DNA from: Gammaproteobacteria bacterium
Lineage (GTDB): Bacteria; Pseudomonadota; Gammaproteobacteria; Pseudomonadales; Pseudomonadaceae
Direction: 5' to 3'
Assembly (NCBI GenBank): GCA_023475025.1
Contig: JAMCWB010000007.1
Span: 1-54,881, forward strand
Length of the DNA: 54,881 bases
Part shown: piece after piece, positions 9,338 to 18,110 of the stretch
How the letters are laid out: every line of letters begins with the position of its first letter
How positions within the stretch are numbered: position 1 is the first letter of the stretch
Position numbers and translations under genes: made by a program
Notes under the pieces: generated by a model
Seen by the model: the letters and a program-made list of their open reading frames with translations, nothing else
What the model was told of the DNA's origin: nothing
Databases searched by the model: none

Positions 9338-10051
9338 ATGGAAAAACGTAACGAACTCTACCGTGGCAAAGCCAAATCGGTGTACACCACTGACGATGCT
9401 GATCGTCTGATTCTGCTGTTCCGTAACGACACTTCCGCGTTTGACGGCAAGAAGATCGAGCAGCTGGAACGCAAGGGCATGGTCAATAACCGTTTCAATG
9501 CTTTTATCATGCAGCAACTGGAAGCAGCCGGCATCCCGACCCAATTTGACCAGTTATTGTCTGATACTGAATGTCTGGTCAAGAAGCTCGACATGATCCC
9601 GGTCGAGTGTGTGGTACGTAACTATGCCGCTGGCAGCCTGGTCAAGCGATTGGGCGTCGAAGAAGGCATGGCTCTGGTTCCGCCGACCTTTGAGTTGTTT
9701 CTCAAGGATGACGCCAAGGGCGACCCCTTCATCAATGCCTCGCACGTTGTCACCTTCGGCTGGGCAACGGCTGAACAGCTGGCGCGCATGCAGGAGCTGA
9801 CCCTGCAGGTCAATCAGGTACTGACCCGGTTGTTCGATGACGCTGGCCTGATGCTGGTGGATTTCAAGCTGGAATTCGGCCTGTTCCACGGTGAGATCGT
9901 ACTGGGTGATGAGTTCAGCCCGGATGGTTGCCGCTTGTGGGACAAGGAAACCCGCAAGAAAATGGACAAGGACCGTTTCCGCCAAGGGCTTGGTGGCGTC
10001 ATCGAAGCCTATGAAGAAGTGGCCCATCGCCTTGGCGTCCCGCTCGACTGA
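9338..10051 (+). CDS. purC: SAICAR synthetase PurC
   Basis: A 237-residue enzyme that ligates aspartate to CAIR in purine synthesis. The ATG at 9338 ([16 protein letters not shown]) has CAGGAG nine bases upstream and gives the family N-terminus with its ATP-binding GKAKSVY segment. Other family motifs are NDTSAFDG (phosphate binding), [12 protein letters not shown] and LVDFKLEFG. It is the last gene of the dapA-bamC-MBL-purC series. A strong hairpin without a T tract follows at 10,065-10,089. Confidence 0.97.
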   Translation: MEKRNELYRGKAKSVYTTDDADRLILLFRNDTSAFDGKKIEQLERKGMVNNRFNAFIMQQLEAAGIPTQFDQLLSDTECLVKKLDMIPVECVVRNYAAGSLVKRLGVEEGMALVPPTFELFLKDDAKGDPFINASHVVTFGWATAEQLARMQELTLQVNQVLTRLFDDAGLMLVDFKLEFGLFHGEIVLGDEFSPDGCRLWDKETRKKMDKDRFRQGLGGVIEAYEEVAHRLGVPLD

Positions 10052-10064
10052 TCACCTCTGCGCC

Positions 10065-10089
10065 TGGCGCACGGCTGCTGCGTGCGCCA
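10065..10089. terminator. Hairpin between convergent purC and oxygenase genes
   Basis: TGGCGCACG and CGTGCGCCA form a perfect nine-base-pair stem with a seven-base loop. There is no T run on either side, so intrinsic termination is uncertain, but the position between two converging stop codons fits a shared 3' end. Confidence 0.45.
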
Positions 10090-10101
10090 ATTGCTGCGCT
10101 C

Positions 10102-11082
10102 TTAGCGTACAGCCCCATTCCAGAAAAATGTCAGCGCCGCATAGCGACAGCCCTGAGTGACAGGTAAGACCCGGTGTAGCATTGAGCAGGAAAAAACAAT
10201 GGCTCCGCCGGGTGCCGGGCGATAGCGGTCGGAACCATACTCCGGAAATACCAACTCCCCGCCGGTAAAGTCCGCGTTCAGGTTGATCGTCATGGCAAAG
10301 TGGCGATGCCGGGTGTCGGCACTGATGTTGTCACGGTGAGCGGCAAAATGACCCCGGTCACTGGCCTGATAGGCAACGATCTTGAACCCCTCAAAACGAT
10401 CCGCCTGGTAATGGAAGCTGCGCCCGATCACCGGTAGCAGGTTTTGTACCAGAGACTGGTTAAGATCAGCATTCAGTTCCGGATCAATCAGCGCATGATC
10501 CTGGCGACTTTTGTAGGTCGGGTCAGGTTGCAGCACTCGACTGCCATCTTGTACACGGACCATACCACTGGCACGGTGATCTTTTTCAAAGGCTTTGATC
10601 AGGCGCTTGCATAGTCGCGGAGTTATGACATCGGGTACCAGCAATACCGGCGCCACACGTTCGAGGCAACGTGATTCCGGGGGTGGGCTAAGCAGGCGGC
10701 ATTGTGCCTCAAGTTGCGCCGGGTCTGGGCTATCGATACGGCCGATCAGGCGCAGTTCATGATTGAGCAACAGCGCATAGATCTTGCCCCCGGCACAGCC
10801 GGTCAGGCGCTGGCACAGTGATGCATTCCCACTCTCGTTGGGCCAGGGCAGTGCCAGGTCTTGGGGGCTCTTCTGCCGAGTCAACGCCAGCACCCTGTGC
10901 TGCACAGTCAAACCTGTCAAGGGTTGCAGGTCGCTGGCGTTATCGGCAACCAGTAGTAGCAGAGGTTGCCCGCAATAGACTTCATAGAATAGCGGACTGA
11001 TACCCTTGACCGGGCTGAGCAGGAAGTCCGGCACGGGTTGGCCAATGGTAAGCGGGTAGGGCATCGGTAAACCTGTCAGCAA
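10102..11082 (-). CDS. Redoxin-like domain fused to prolyl-4-hydroxylase-type 2OG-Fe(II) oxygenase
   Basis: A 326-residue protein of two parts. Residues ~8-135 look like a peroxiredoxin/thioredoxin fold (TIGQPVPDF, then a core beta-alpha pattern), but there is no CxxC or TxxC peroxidatic motif, so this half is probably not a working peroxidase. Residues ~145-324 are a P4Hc-type dioxygenase with the iron ligands H249, D251 (HRD) and H303, and Arg313 placed to bind 2-oxoglutarate. The substrate is unknown. An internal ATG at 11,064 (MPYPL) is an alternative start. The gene is convergent with purC and divergent from phoX. Confidence 0.82.
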   Translation of the reverse strand: MLTGLPMPYPLTIGQPVPDFLLSPVKGISPLFYEVYCGQPLLLLVADNASDLQPLTGLTVQHRVLALTRQKSPQDLALPWPNESGNASLCQRLTGCAGGKIYALLLNHELRLIGRIDSPDPAQLEAQCRLLSPPPESRCLERVAPVLLVPDVITPRLCKRLIKAFEKDHRASGMVRVQDGSRVLQPDPTYKSRQDHALIDPELNADLNQSLVQNLLPVIGRSFHYQADRFEGFKIVAYQASDRGHFAAHRDNISADTRHRHFAMTINLNADFTGGELVFPEYGSDRYRPAPGGAIVFSCSMLHRVLPVTQGCRYAALTFFWNGAVR

Positions 11083-11310
11083 AAAGGAGTCATCTTTACT
11101 CTGACAGGACTTTGTTGCGCTCAGGTGTCAGTGCCAGGTTAACTCTTGTTCAGTGTCAGGAAAGGCTCTGCAACGGGTGCTGGCGGACTGATTGCAGCGT
11201 CGGGGCTGTAGCAAAAAATGCGCAGAATGTTCATCGATCCATTTCTGATTTGTCATTTTTAATTTCCATCATAGCGGCGTTGAACAAAACAACCCTATGA
11301 GGAAATACGG
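11083..11310. other. Divergent intergenic region upstream of phoX
   Basis: This 228-base gap must carry the promoters of the oxygenase gene and phoX. I see two GTGTCAG repeats about 30 bases apart and an AT-rich stretch near 11,240-11,275. A GAGGAA ribosome site precedes the phoX ATG. No convincing pair of PhoB half-sites could be read. Confidence 0.4.
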
Positions 11311-13413
11311 ATGTCTGTCGATACCAAACACGTAACCCTGGTTGATCACGGCGAAGGTGATGAGCCACAAGTCAATTTCTCCAAGAATCCTACGTTTGCC
11401 GCCGTGCTGGAAGCCCGTCTGGGCCGCCGTGACCTGGTCAAAGGTTCGATGGGTGCTGCTGCCATGGGTTTTCTGGGTGCCAGCCTGACCGGTTGTTTGA
11501 GCAGTGGCTCCAGCTCTAGCAGCAGTGGCTCTGCAACTCCCCCGGCGGCGGCTCCTGCGGCCCTGATTGGTTTCAGTGCAATACCCGCCAGTGAGTCGGA
11601 TGAGATCATTGTGCCGGAAGGCTACAGCTATCACGTGCTGGGCGCATGGGGCGAACCGATTCTCGGTAGCATGCCGGCCTTCTCTGTGTTCAACAGTGGC
11701 GCTGACCAGGCTGAACAGATCGGCAGTCATCACGATGGCATGCATTTCTTCCCGATCGAAGGTGTCTCGCCAGATGAAGGCAGCTCGGATGATGGTCTGC
11801 TAGTGGTCAACCACGAGTACGTTGAACCGCGCTTTATGCACGAAGCCTCGCTTGGTGAGTCGCTGGGTTCGGGTACTGTACGAATCTATGATTCGGAGGA
11901 TGGCCGCTTCCGTGATAGCGATGAAGTGCTGAAAGAAATGAACGCCCATGGCATCAGCGTTTATCGCATCCGCAAGCAGATCAATAACGAATGGCAGATT
12001 GTGCAGGATATGCGCAATCGCCGTATTACTGCCCTGACCCCAATAGAAATTCAGGGCCCGGTGCGGGGTTCCAGCTTCGTGCGTACGCTGTACAGCGCTG
12101 ACGGTACCATGACTCGCGGCACGCTGAACAACTGTGCCCATGGTGTGACGCCCTGGAACACCTATATGTTCTCGGAAGAGAACTGGGCGGGCTATTTCTT
12201 CAATGGTGGCGATAACCCACGTGAACATGCTCGCTATGGCGTGCGCACCAGCGGTACCGGCCGCTATGCCTGGGAACTGGCGCAGAGCGGCGAAGACCAT
12301 TACATCCGTTTTGACGCCAGCATCAAGGCTGAGTCTGCTACGGGCGATTATCGTAACGAACCCAACTGCTTCGGCTGGATGGTTGAAGTCGATCCCTTTG
12401 ACCCGACCAGTGTACCCAAGAAGCGCACCGCCCTGGGCCGTTTTGCCCATGAGGGCGTGGTGTTTGCCCCAGCGATCGAGGGCAAGCCGGTCGTTTGCTA
12501 CTCGGGTGATGACTCGCAGTTCCAGTACATCTACAAGTTCGTCAGCCGCGATAACTTCTTCAAGTCAACCGCCAATGGTAGCTTGCTGGACAATGGCACC
12601 CTGTATGTCGCCAAGTTCAATGACGATGGTACTGGTGAGTGGCTGCCCCTGGTATTTGGTCAGAACGGTCTGACGTCGGCAAACGGCTTCAGTAGCCAGG
12701 CAGATGTACTGGTCAACACCCGTTTGGCCGCTGACACTGTGGGTGCCACACCGATGGATCGCCCGGAGTGGGGTGCTGTGGACCCGAACAATGGAGACGT
12801 CTACTTTACCCTGACCAACAACAGCAACCGCGGACGTGATGGGCGTGAGCCGGTTGATGGCGTTAATCCGCGCCCATTGAATAGCCATGGTCAAATTGTC
12901 CGCTGGGCTGAGAACAATGGTGAGCATGCCGCTACCGGTTTCGAGTGGGAGCTGTTCTTGCTGGCCGGTGACGGTGGTGAGTTCGAGAATCCGGATTTTG
13001 TCGGTCGTGACCTGAACGGCGACGTGCTGACGGAAGATGCTTACCTGAGCTCGCCAGATGGTCTTTGGATCGACAAGGACAGCCGCGTATGGATTCAGAC
13101 CGATATTGGTGAGGGGTCACAGAACCGTAATCAGTTCGCGATCATGGGTAACAACTGTCAGTTCGCTGCCAACCCGGAAACCGGCGAGATCCGCCGCTTC
13201 CTGACTGGCCCGGTTGGCCAGGAAATCACCGGCTGCATCACCACGCCGGACCAGCGCACCATGTTCATCAACGTCCAGCACCCGGGTGCAACCACTACTG
13301 CTACTGAATGGGCCAATGGTCAGGTACGCAGCACCTGGCCCTACGGTACGATACCGCCGCGTTCGGCAACTGTGGTGATCTGGAAGGACGATGGCGGCAT
13401 CATCGGAACCTGA
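11311..13413 (+). CDS. phoX: PhoX-family (DUF839) Tat-exported phosphatase
   Basis: A 700-residue protein of the PhoX/DUF839 family, calcium- and iron-dependent alkaline phosphatases active on phosphate monoesters. A twin-arginine motif GRRDLVKG (Arg39-Arg40) precedes a hydrophobic stretch that ends in a lipobox-like SLTGC (Cys62). A serine-rich linker (residues ~64-73) follows, so it may be a Tat-exported lipoprotein. Family landmarks include VVNHEYVEPR, NNCAHGVTPWNTY, GRFAHEGV, YSGDDSQFQYIYKF and NSNRG. The start is ATG with GAGGAA seven bases upstream. A strong terminator and then a tatA-type gene follow. The phosphatase role is by family; no assay is implied. Confidence 0.88.
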   Translation: MSVDTKHVTLVDHGEGDEPQVNFSKNPTFAAVLEARLGRRDLVKGSMGAAAMGFLGASLTGCLSSGSSSSSSGSATPPAAAPAALIGFSAIPASESDEIIVPEGYSYHVLGAWGEPILGSMPAFSVFNSGADQAEQIGSHHDGMHFFPIEGVSPDEGSSDDGLLVVNHEYVEPRFMHEASLGESLGSGTVRIYDSEDGRFRDSDEVLKEMNAHGISVYRIRKQINNEWQIVQDMRNRRITALTPIEIQGPVRGSSFVRTLYSADGTMTRGTLNNCAHGVTPWNTYMFSEENWAGYFFNGGDNPREHARYGVRTSGTGRYAWELAQSGEDHYIRFDASIKAESATGDYRNEPNCFGWMVEVDPFDPTSVPKKRTALGRFAHEGVVFAPAIEGKPVVCYSGDDSQFQYIYKFVSRDNFFKSTANGSLLDNGTLYVAKFNDDGTGEWLPLVFGQNGLTSANGFSSQADVLVNTRLAADTVGATPMDRPEWGAVDPNNGDVYFTLTNNSNRGRDGREPVDGVNPRPLNSHGQIVRWAENNGEHAATGFEWELFLLAGDGGEFENPDFVGRDLNGDVLTEDAYLSSPDGLWIDKDSRVWIQTDIGEGSQNRNQFAIMGNNCQFAANPETGEIRRFLTGPVGQEITGCITTPDQRTMFINVQHPGATTTATEWANGQVRSTWPYGTIPPRSATVVIWKDDGGIIGT

Positions 13414-13433
13414 TAGCTGTTGGAAATAAACCT

Positions 13434-13466
13434 GGCCACCACAGCCTGCTGTGGTGGTCTTTTTTT
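13434..13466 (+). terminator. Intrinsic terminator after phoX
   Basis: CCACCACAG (13,436-13,444) pairs with CTGTGGTGG (13,449-13,457) around a four-base loop, extended by two further pairs, and is followed by seven T residues. It lies between phoX and the tatA-like ATG, so part of phoX transcription would stop before tatA. The T run ends next to the tatA ribosome site GAGGAG. Confidence 0.88.
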
Positions 13467-13479
13467 GAGGAGTGATACT

Positions 13480-13707
13480 ATGGGCATCAGTGGCGTAAGT
13501 ATTGGTTCGTTGTTGATTGTGCTGGTGATTGTGATGGTGTTGTTTGGTACCAAGCGGTTGCGGACTATAGGTGGCGATCTGGGTGGGGCGGTGAAGGGGT
13601 TTCGTTCTGCTCTCAAAGATGTCAATGAGATTCAGCAGGTGGAAAAGGCGGAACTGATATCAGGCAAGTGTGATGTTTTTCCAGACAAAGGCGCGAAACT
13701 CAACTGA
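13480..13707 (+). CDS. tatA: TatA/TatE-family twin-arginine translocase subunit
   Basis: A 75-residue protein with the TatA plan: a short periplasmic N-terminus, one membrane helix (residues ~8-22, [14 protein letters not shown]), the FGTKRL hinge, an amphipathic helix (~27-47) and a charged tail. GAGGAG seven bases before the ATG at 13,480 decides the start. TatA forms the variable pore of the Tat system. No tatB or tatC is nearby, so this is a stand-alone copy beside a Tat substrate gene and may be dedicated to it. TatE is an equivalent description. Confidence 0.88.
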   Translation: MGISGVSIGSLLIVLVIVMVLFGTKRLRTIGGDLGGAVKGFRSALKDVNEIQQVEKAELISGKCDVFPDKGAKLN

Positions 13708-13719
13708 ATTCATATTCAA

Positions 13720-13753
13720 AGCCCCGGAGTCGTTATCTCGACTCCGGGCTTTT
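13720..13753. terminator. Bidirectional terminator between tatA and the hydrolase gene
   Basis: CGGAGTCG pairs with CGACTCCG around a six-base loop, and the stem extends through AGCCC/GGGCT with one bulged C. T residues follow on the plus strand and A residues precede it, so it can work both ways for these convergent genes. Confidence 0.85.
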
Positions 13754-13763
13754 GCCATTTGAT

Positions 13764-14747
13764 TTATTGTGGAGTGGGCCCGGAACAAACCAGCTCTTCT
13801 TGCTCAGCACGTTGTTCAAGTAGAGCACGCACTGGCCCTTCTGGGGCAGCTGCTGCCAGGTCCTGATAGTTACCGAAAGCTTCAGGATAAATAGGCCTTT
13901 CACCACCGCTCAGGTTTTGCAATACCTGGTAAAGGGCGCCTCCTTGCTCGGTAAGTCCGTTGGCATTTTTGTTTGAATTATAGTCAATCCATAGAGCTTC
14001 TCTGGCTGTTGCAATAAGTGCCGGGGCCTCTTCAGCGCTTACCTGGTAGGAGCCAGTGCCGGCTCCGCCGAGCTCCAGCATGGATACCCCGTAGCCGCCG
14101 AAATAGTCAAAAAGGGTAGAATCACCCATCACCCCACAGATTGGCATTGCACCTGCGTAGTCAACATCCAGGCCTACTTGGGCGAGCGCCTGAATATTTT
14201 CGATTTCAATGGCGGCGCCTGTGATATGTCCACCCATTGATGCGCCGCTGATGATATAGCGATCTGGTGCTGGAGCATCAGTAATGTCGCTGAATGCTAA
14301 AGCGAGTTTGTTCGTGTCAATTACCCCTGCACGGACATCGTAGTAGTTCGCGCTATAGGATGAAGCTGCCCAGGCATAGCCAAGAGCAATGAGATATTCG
14401 CGAAGAGGATGGTTATCAACTGTTAATTCTGAATTTTCACCGCGGAATCCGTGAGCCCACATAACCAGAGTACCATTCCAGTTCGGGGGGATTTCAATGC
14501 GATAGCCAGCACCATCAAGCTAACCGGCAAACCGCTCGGTCTCAATGCCTGCCAATGGCTCAAAGTCGTCGACGACGCTGTCATCAACAAAGAAAAATCC
14601 ATCATTGATACGCTGCTGTTGCTCAGTCAAGGGTTCTGGCGTTGAAACGGGATTACTACTCCCACTACTACCACTACTCAAGCAACCGGACAGGGCAATG
14701 GCGCTTACGCTGAGGCCAATCAGCGCGGTTTTACGAAGTGAAAACAT
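13764..14747 (-). pseudogene. Alpha/beta-hydrolase lipoprotein with an in-frame TAG at codon 76
   Basis: Read from the ATG at 14,747 (AGGAGA just upstream), the frame gives a lipoprotein signal peptide with lipobox ALSGC (Cys22) and a serine-rich linker. It then hits TAG at 14,520-14,522 and continues in the same frame to a normal stop at 13,764. The part after the TAG carries IEIPPNWNGTLVMWAHGF and the nucleophile elbow GASMGGH, so it is the body of an alpha/beta hydrolase. With the TAG read through, the product is 327 residues. One base change explains it; no frameshift is present. It is either a recent pseudogene, a sequencing error or a readthrough gene. The substrate is unknown. The linker motif CLSSGSS also occurs in the adjacent PhoX. 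Confidence 0.82.
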
Positions 14748-15179
14748 GGAATTCTCCTGGCATGTTTTTGTTGTTGTGACCTGGTTCGCAAAGAGCAAAG
14801 GCAGGTAGGCGATATCGTGACCGCTGATGCTAGTTAAGTCCTGATGCGGACGGCTGGCAAGTTGAATGTCACAATCTTTATGGCATTTCGTTACTGTCGA
14901 TGTCGCTGCATTAGTACCAATGATGAGACACTCTGTTGCAATCACCCAAATGGGTGATTGCTGTCTGTTTACGGCATCCTCGCGATAGGCACTGCTGGGC
15001 AAGGCTCTGAATTAACCTTTTCAGGGGGTTGCTGGGGGGCGATAAATTCGTGACAATCCGATGAAGCTTTGTGGCCTGTTGCAGGCGTATAACAATAAAT
15101 TTGCAAAGAATTATGGGCATACTGACAGCCCTTCGCTGGCGCCAGCTTGAATGGCTACAGTCTTTGCCCTGGAGAATAC
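14748..15179. other. Intergenic region upstream of the type II secretion operon
   Basis: These 432 bases hold no gene I can support. They must carry the promoters of the hydrolase gene and gspC. The clearest structure is a perfect 24-base palindrome at 14,938-14,961: GCAATCACCC, loop AAAT, GGGTGATTGC. It has no T run and could be an operator or a hairpin in the gsp leader. GGAG at 15,171-15,174 serves the gspC ATG. Confidence 0.55.
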
Positions 15180-16049
15180 ATGCCGTTGGCTGCCCGTTTT
15201 CCCCTGGATACCTTGCTTCGCTGTGCAACCCTGTTGCTGGCGCTGGTCTGTGCCTTGTTGCTTGCCAGGCTGACCTGGATGCTGCTCGAGCCTTCTACTT
15301 TGCTGCCTGCCTATGATCCCCCTGCGGCAGCTTCAGCAACCGTTAACGACACTAACGCCCGTGCAGCCGGCTTTACCGAGCTGGCACGCTTGTCTGTGTT
15401 CGGTCGCTCTGATCAGGCGCCAGCCATTGTGGTGGTGGATGCGCCGGATACGTCATTGAACTGGGTGCTGAAAGGGGTCTTTGCCGATCAGGACCCCGGG
15501 AAAGGTGCCGCCATTCTTACCACCCAGGGGCAGAGCGAACGTCTGTACCGGGTGGGTGCGGACTTGCCGGGTAATGTCCGGCTTGATCAGGTGCTCGCCG
15601 ATCGCGTCATTCTGGCCCGCGATGGCACCCTGGAAACCCTGCGTCTGCAGAGGCGCGCTGAGCAACGCAGCAGCAACCGCTTGGCCAGCAACCGCGCTGC
15701 GCCGTCACGCATGGTAGATATTCCCAGCGAGGATATGGGTGGTACGCCGCGTATTGACCGTGATGCCTGGACCAGTGACCCGCAACGCTTCCTCGAGGTG
15801 GTCAGTGCCAACCCTGTGATGGTCGATGGTCAGGTCTACGGCCTGGAGGTCAACCCCGCACGCAATGCACGCGAATTCGCTGCAGCTGGGCTTGAGGCCG
15901 GTGATGTCATCATCTCGGTAGAGGGTACGCCTGTGGGTGAAATCAACGATTACCGCGATATTCTGCAAGAGCTGGGCAGTTCCAGCTCGGTTTCGCTCTA
16001 TCTCGAGCGCAACGGACAGCCCTTAAGCCTAACGATCAGTCTGGATTGA
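15180..16049 (+). CDS. gspC: Type II secretion protein GspC
   Basis: A 289-residue inner-membrane protein. The ATG at 15,180 with GGAG five bases upstream is preferred over the TTG at 15,147. There is one membrane helix (residues ~9-34), a periplasmic homology region (~60-145) that contacts the secretin N0 domain, and a C-terminal PDZ domain (~205-285, with GLEAGDVIISVEG). GspC links the inner-membrane platform to GspD and helps choose substrates. It opens a twelve-gene gspC-N operon. Confidence 0.92.
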   Translation: MPLAARFPLDTLLRCATLLLALVCALLLARLTWMLLEPSTLLPAYDPPAAASATVNDTNARAAGFTELARLSVFGRSDQAPAIVVVDAPDTSLNWVLKGVFADQDPGKGAAILTTQGQSERLYRVGADLPGNVRLDQVLADRVILARDGTLETLRLQRRAEQRSSNRLASNRAAPSRMVDIPSEDMGGTPRIDRDAWTSDPQRFLEVVSANPVMVDGQVYGLEVNPARNAREFAAAGLEAGDVIISVEGTPVGEINDYRDILQELGSSSSVSLYLERNGQPLSLTISLD

Positions 16050-16055
16050 GATACG

Positions 16056-18101
16056 ATGCCAAAGATGCCCCTGTTTTCCCGCCGTGCCTTGCCTCTGGTA
16101 TTGAGCCTCAGTCTGTTGGGCGCCGGTTATAGCCTGCAGGCCACTGCCGTGACGGTAGAGAACCCGGATGAAGAGCTGATGCTCAATCTGCGTGATGCCG
16201 AGATCAATGGCCTGATCGAGATTGTCAGCCAGGAGATAGGTATCAACTTTATTGTTGATCCGCGCGTGCGTGGCCAGGTCAATGTGGTTTCCGGGGCACC
16301 CATTCGCCGCGGTGAACTCTATGACCTGTTTCTCGGTGTGCTGAAATCCTATGGTTTTGCCGCAGTTGCTGGTACCGATGGTTCGGTGCGTATCGTGCCG
16401 GATGCGCAGGCCAAGGAAAACGAAACCCCTGAGTTATCTGACGAGTCGCGCGGTGATGAAATGATCACCCACGTGATCAGTGTGAAGCATATCAATGCGG
16501 GGCAATTGGTACGTATCCTGCGCCCCTTGTTGCCCCAGGGTGGCCATCTCGCGGCAGCGGCCGAGTCCAACAGTCTGGTGATTGCGGGTACGGCGGCTAA
16601 TGTCCGACGCATTCAGGGGCTTATCGAGCGGATTGACCGTGAGTCCATGGAAGACTTTGAACTTATTACTCTGCGCCACGGTTCCGCCATCGACATGGTC
16701 CGCATCGTTCAGGGACTTGAAAGTGGGCAGTCGGGCGAAGAGTTCGGTAAGCGCAGCCGTATTATCGCTGATGAGCGCACCAACACCGTTATCGTCCGCG
16801 GCGATCCGGAAAGCCGGCGTGCACTGCGCGGCATGATTGAAAATCTGGATGTTCCGGGCGAGGACGGCGCTACCCAGGTGCACTACCTGCGTTACGCCAA
16901 GGCAGAGGAAGTGGCTGAGGTGCTGCGAGGTATTGCCGAAGGCCGGGATGAGCCGCAGTTCCAGCAAGGCGGTTCGTCATCAGCGGGCAGTACAACGGGA
17001 TCCAGCGGTTTGCGTCAGCAGACGCGAATACGCATCCAGGCCCACGAAAGCACCAACTCGGTGGTTATTTTCGGCCCGGCGGAAATCAGCCGTGAGCTGT
17101 CCGGGATTATCCGCCAACTGGATATCCGTCGTGCCCAGGTGCTGGTTGAGGCGGTAATTGCCGAGGTGTCCTATGACCGTGCACGGGAGCTTGGTGTGCA
17201 GTGGGGCTTTGGCAATGAGCGCTCCGGTGTCGGGGTGATCAATTTCAACCGCAGCCAGGGCATTCTTGATCTGGGGGCCGGCATCAGTGGTTTTCTGGAA
17301 GGTAACATTTCTTCGCCGCCATCCATTGGCAGTGGCGCGACTCTGGGTGGTATTGGCAGTATCGGCAACTCACAGATTGCCTTGCTGGTCAGCGCCCTGC
17401 AGGGCGACAGTTCGAGCAATATCCTGTCGACACCCAGCTTACTGACCCTGGATAACGAAGAGGCCGAAATCGTTGTCGGTCAGAACGTGCCTTTCATTGT
17501 TGGCCGCTCGGTGGAGGATTCCGGTCAGGCCTTCGACACCATTCAGCGTGAAGATGTCGGCATCAAGCTACGCATTCGTCCGCAAATCAATGAAGGCAAT
17601 GCGGTGCGCCTGGAAATTGCCCAGGAAGTCTCGCAAATTGCTCCCGGCGTCACCGGGGCGGCTGACATCGTTACCAACACCCGGAGTCTGAGGACCCATG
17701 TCATGGTCGATGATGACCAGTTGATTGTGCTGGGCGGGTTGATCGACGATCAGATGGTGGAAACCCGTGACCAGGTGCCGGGTCTGGGTAATATCCCGGG
17801 TCTGGGTCGTCTGTTCCGTTATGACACCGCACGGCAGGAAAAGCGTAATCTGATGGTGTTTTTGCGTCCGGTTATTGTGCGTGATTCCATGGTTGCCGAG
17901 AGCCTGACCCATGGCAAGTACAGTTATATCCGTGACCAGCAACTGAAGGAACAGCAGCGCCAGCGCGGTATTGTGTCGCGTGACCAGGTTCCGGTACTGC
18001 CGGACTGGAATTACCTGCTGACCTTGCCGGCACCGTTCGAGAACGCCATGCAAGGCAAGACGCCAACGCAAACCCGAATTCCCGCACCGCCGGGTTCCTG
18101 A
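16056..18101 (+). CDS. gspD: Type II secretion secretin GspD
   Basis: A 681-residue outer-membrane channel protein. A signal peptide (~1-32) is followed by an N0 domain (LNLRDAEINGLIEIVSQ), three N domains and the secretin domain (~375-615), whose end carries the VPGLGNIPGLGRLF and KRNLMVFLRPVIV signatures. About 75 residues follow the secretin core, enough for a pilotin-binding region. A serine/glycine-rich loop near residues 307-322 lies in N3. It starts six bases after gspC. The secretin multimer is the exit pore for folded exoproteins. Confidence 0.95.
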   Translation: MPKMPLFSRRALPLVLSLSLLGAGYSLQATAVTVENPDEELMLNLRDAEINGLIEIVSQEIGINFIVDPRVRGQVNVVSGAPIRRGELYDLFLGVLKSYGFAAVAGTDGSVRIVPDAQAKENETPELSDESRGDEMITHVISVKHINAGQLVRILRPLLPQGGHLAAAAESNSLVIAGTAANVRRIQGLIERIDRESMEDFELITLRHGSAIDMVRIVQGLESGQSGEEFGKRSRIIADERTNTVIVRGDPESRRALRGMIENLDVPGEDGATQVHYLRYAKAEEVAEVLRGIAEGRDEPQFQQGGSSSAGSTTGSSGLRQQTRIRIQAHESTNSVVIFGPAEISRELSGIIRQLDIRRAQVLVEAVIAEVSYDRARELGVQWGFGNERSGVGVINFNRSQGILDLGAGISGFLEGNISSPPSIGSGATLGGIGSIGNSQIALLVSALQGDSSSNILSTPSLLTLDNEEAEIVVGQNVPFIVGRSVEDSGQAFDTIQREDVGIKLRIRPQINEGNAVRLEIAQEVSQIAPGVTGAADIVTNTRSLRTHVMVDDDQLIVLGGLIDDQMVETRDQVPGLGNIPGLGRLFRYDTARQEKRNLMVFLRPVIVRDSMVAESLTHGKYSYIRDQQLKEQQRQRGIVSRDQVPVLPDWNYLLTLPAPFENAMQGKTPTQTRIPAPPGS

Positions 18102-18110
18102 GGTGCTGTC

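Noticed and set aside
11083..11310. PhoB boxes in front of phoX.
   Set aside because: Only loose TGTCAT-like half-sites are visible and none pair at the 11-base repeat spacing well enough to claim.
14911..15228. Short frames in the gap before gspC as small genes.
   Set aside because: They lack ribosome sites and coding character, and they overlap a perfect palindrome.
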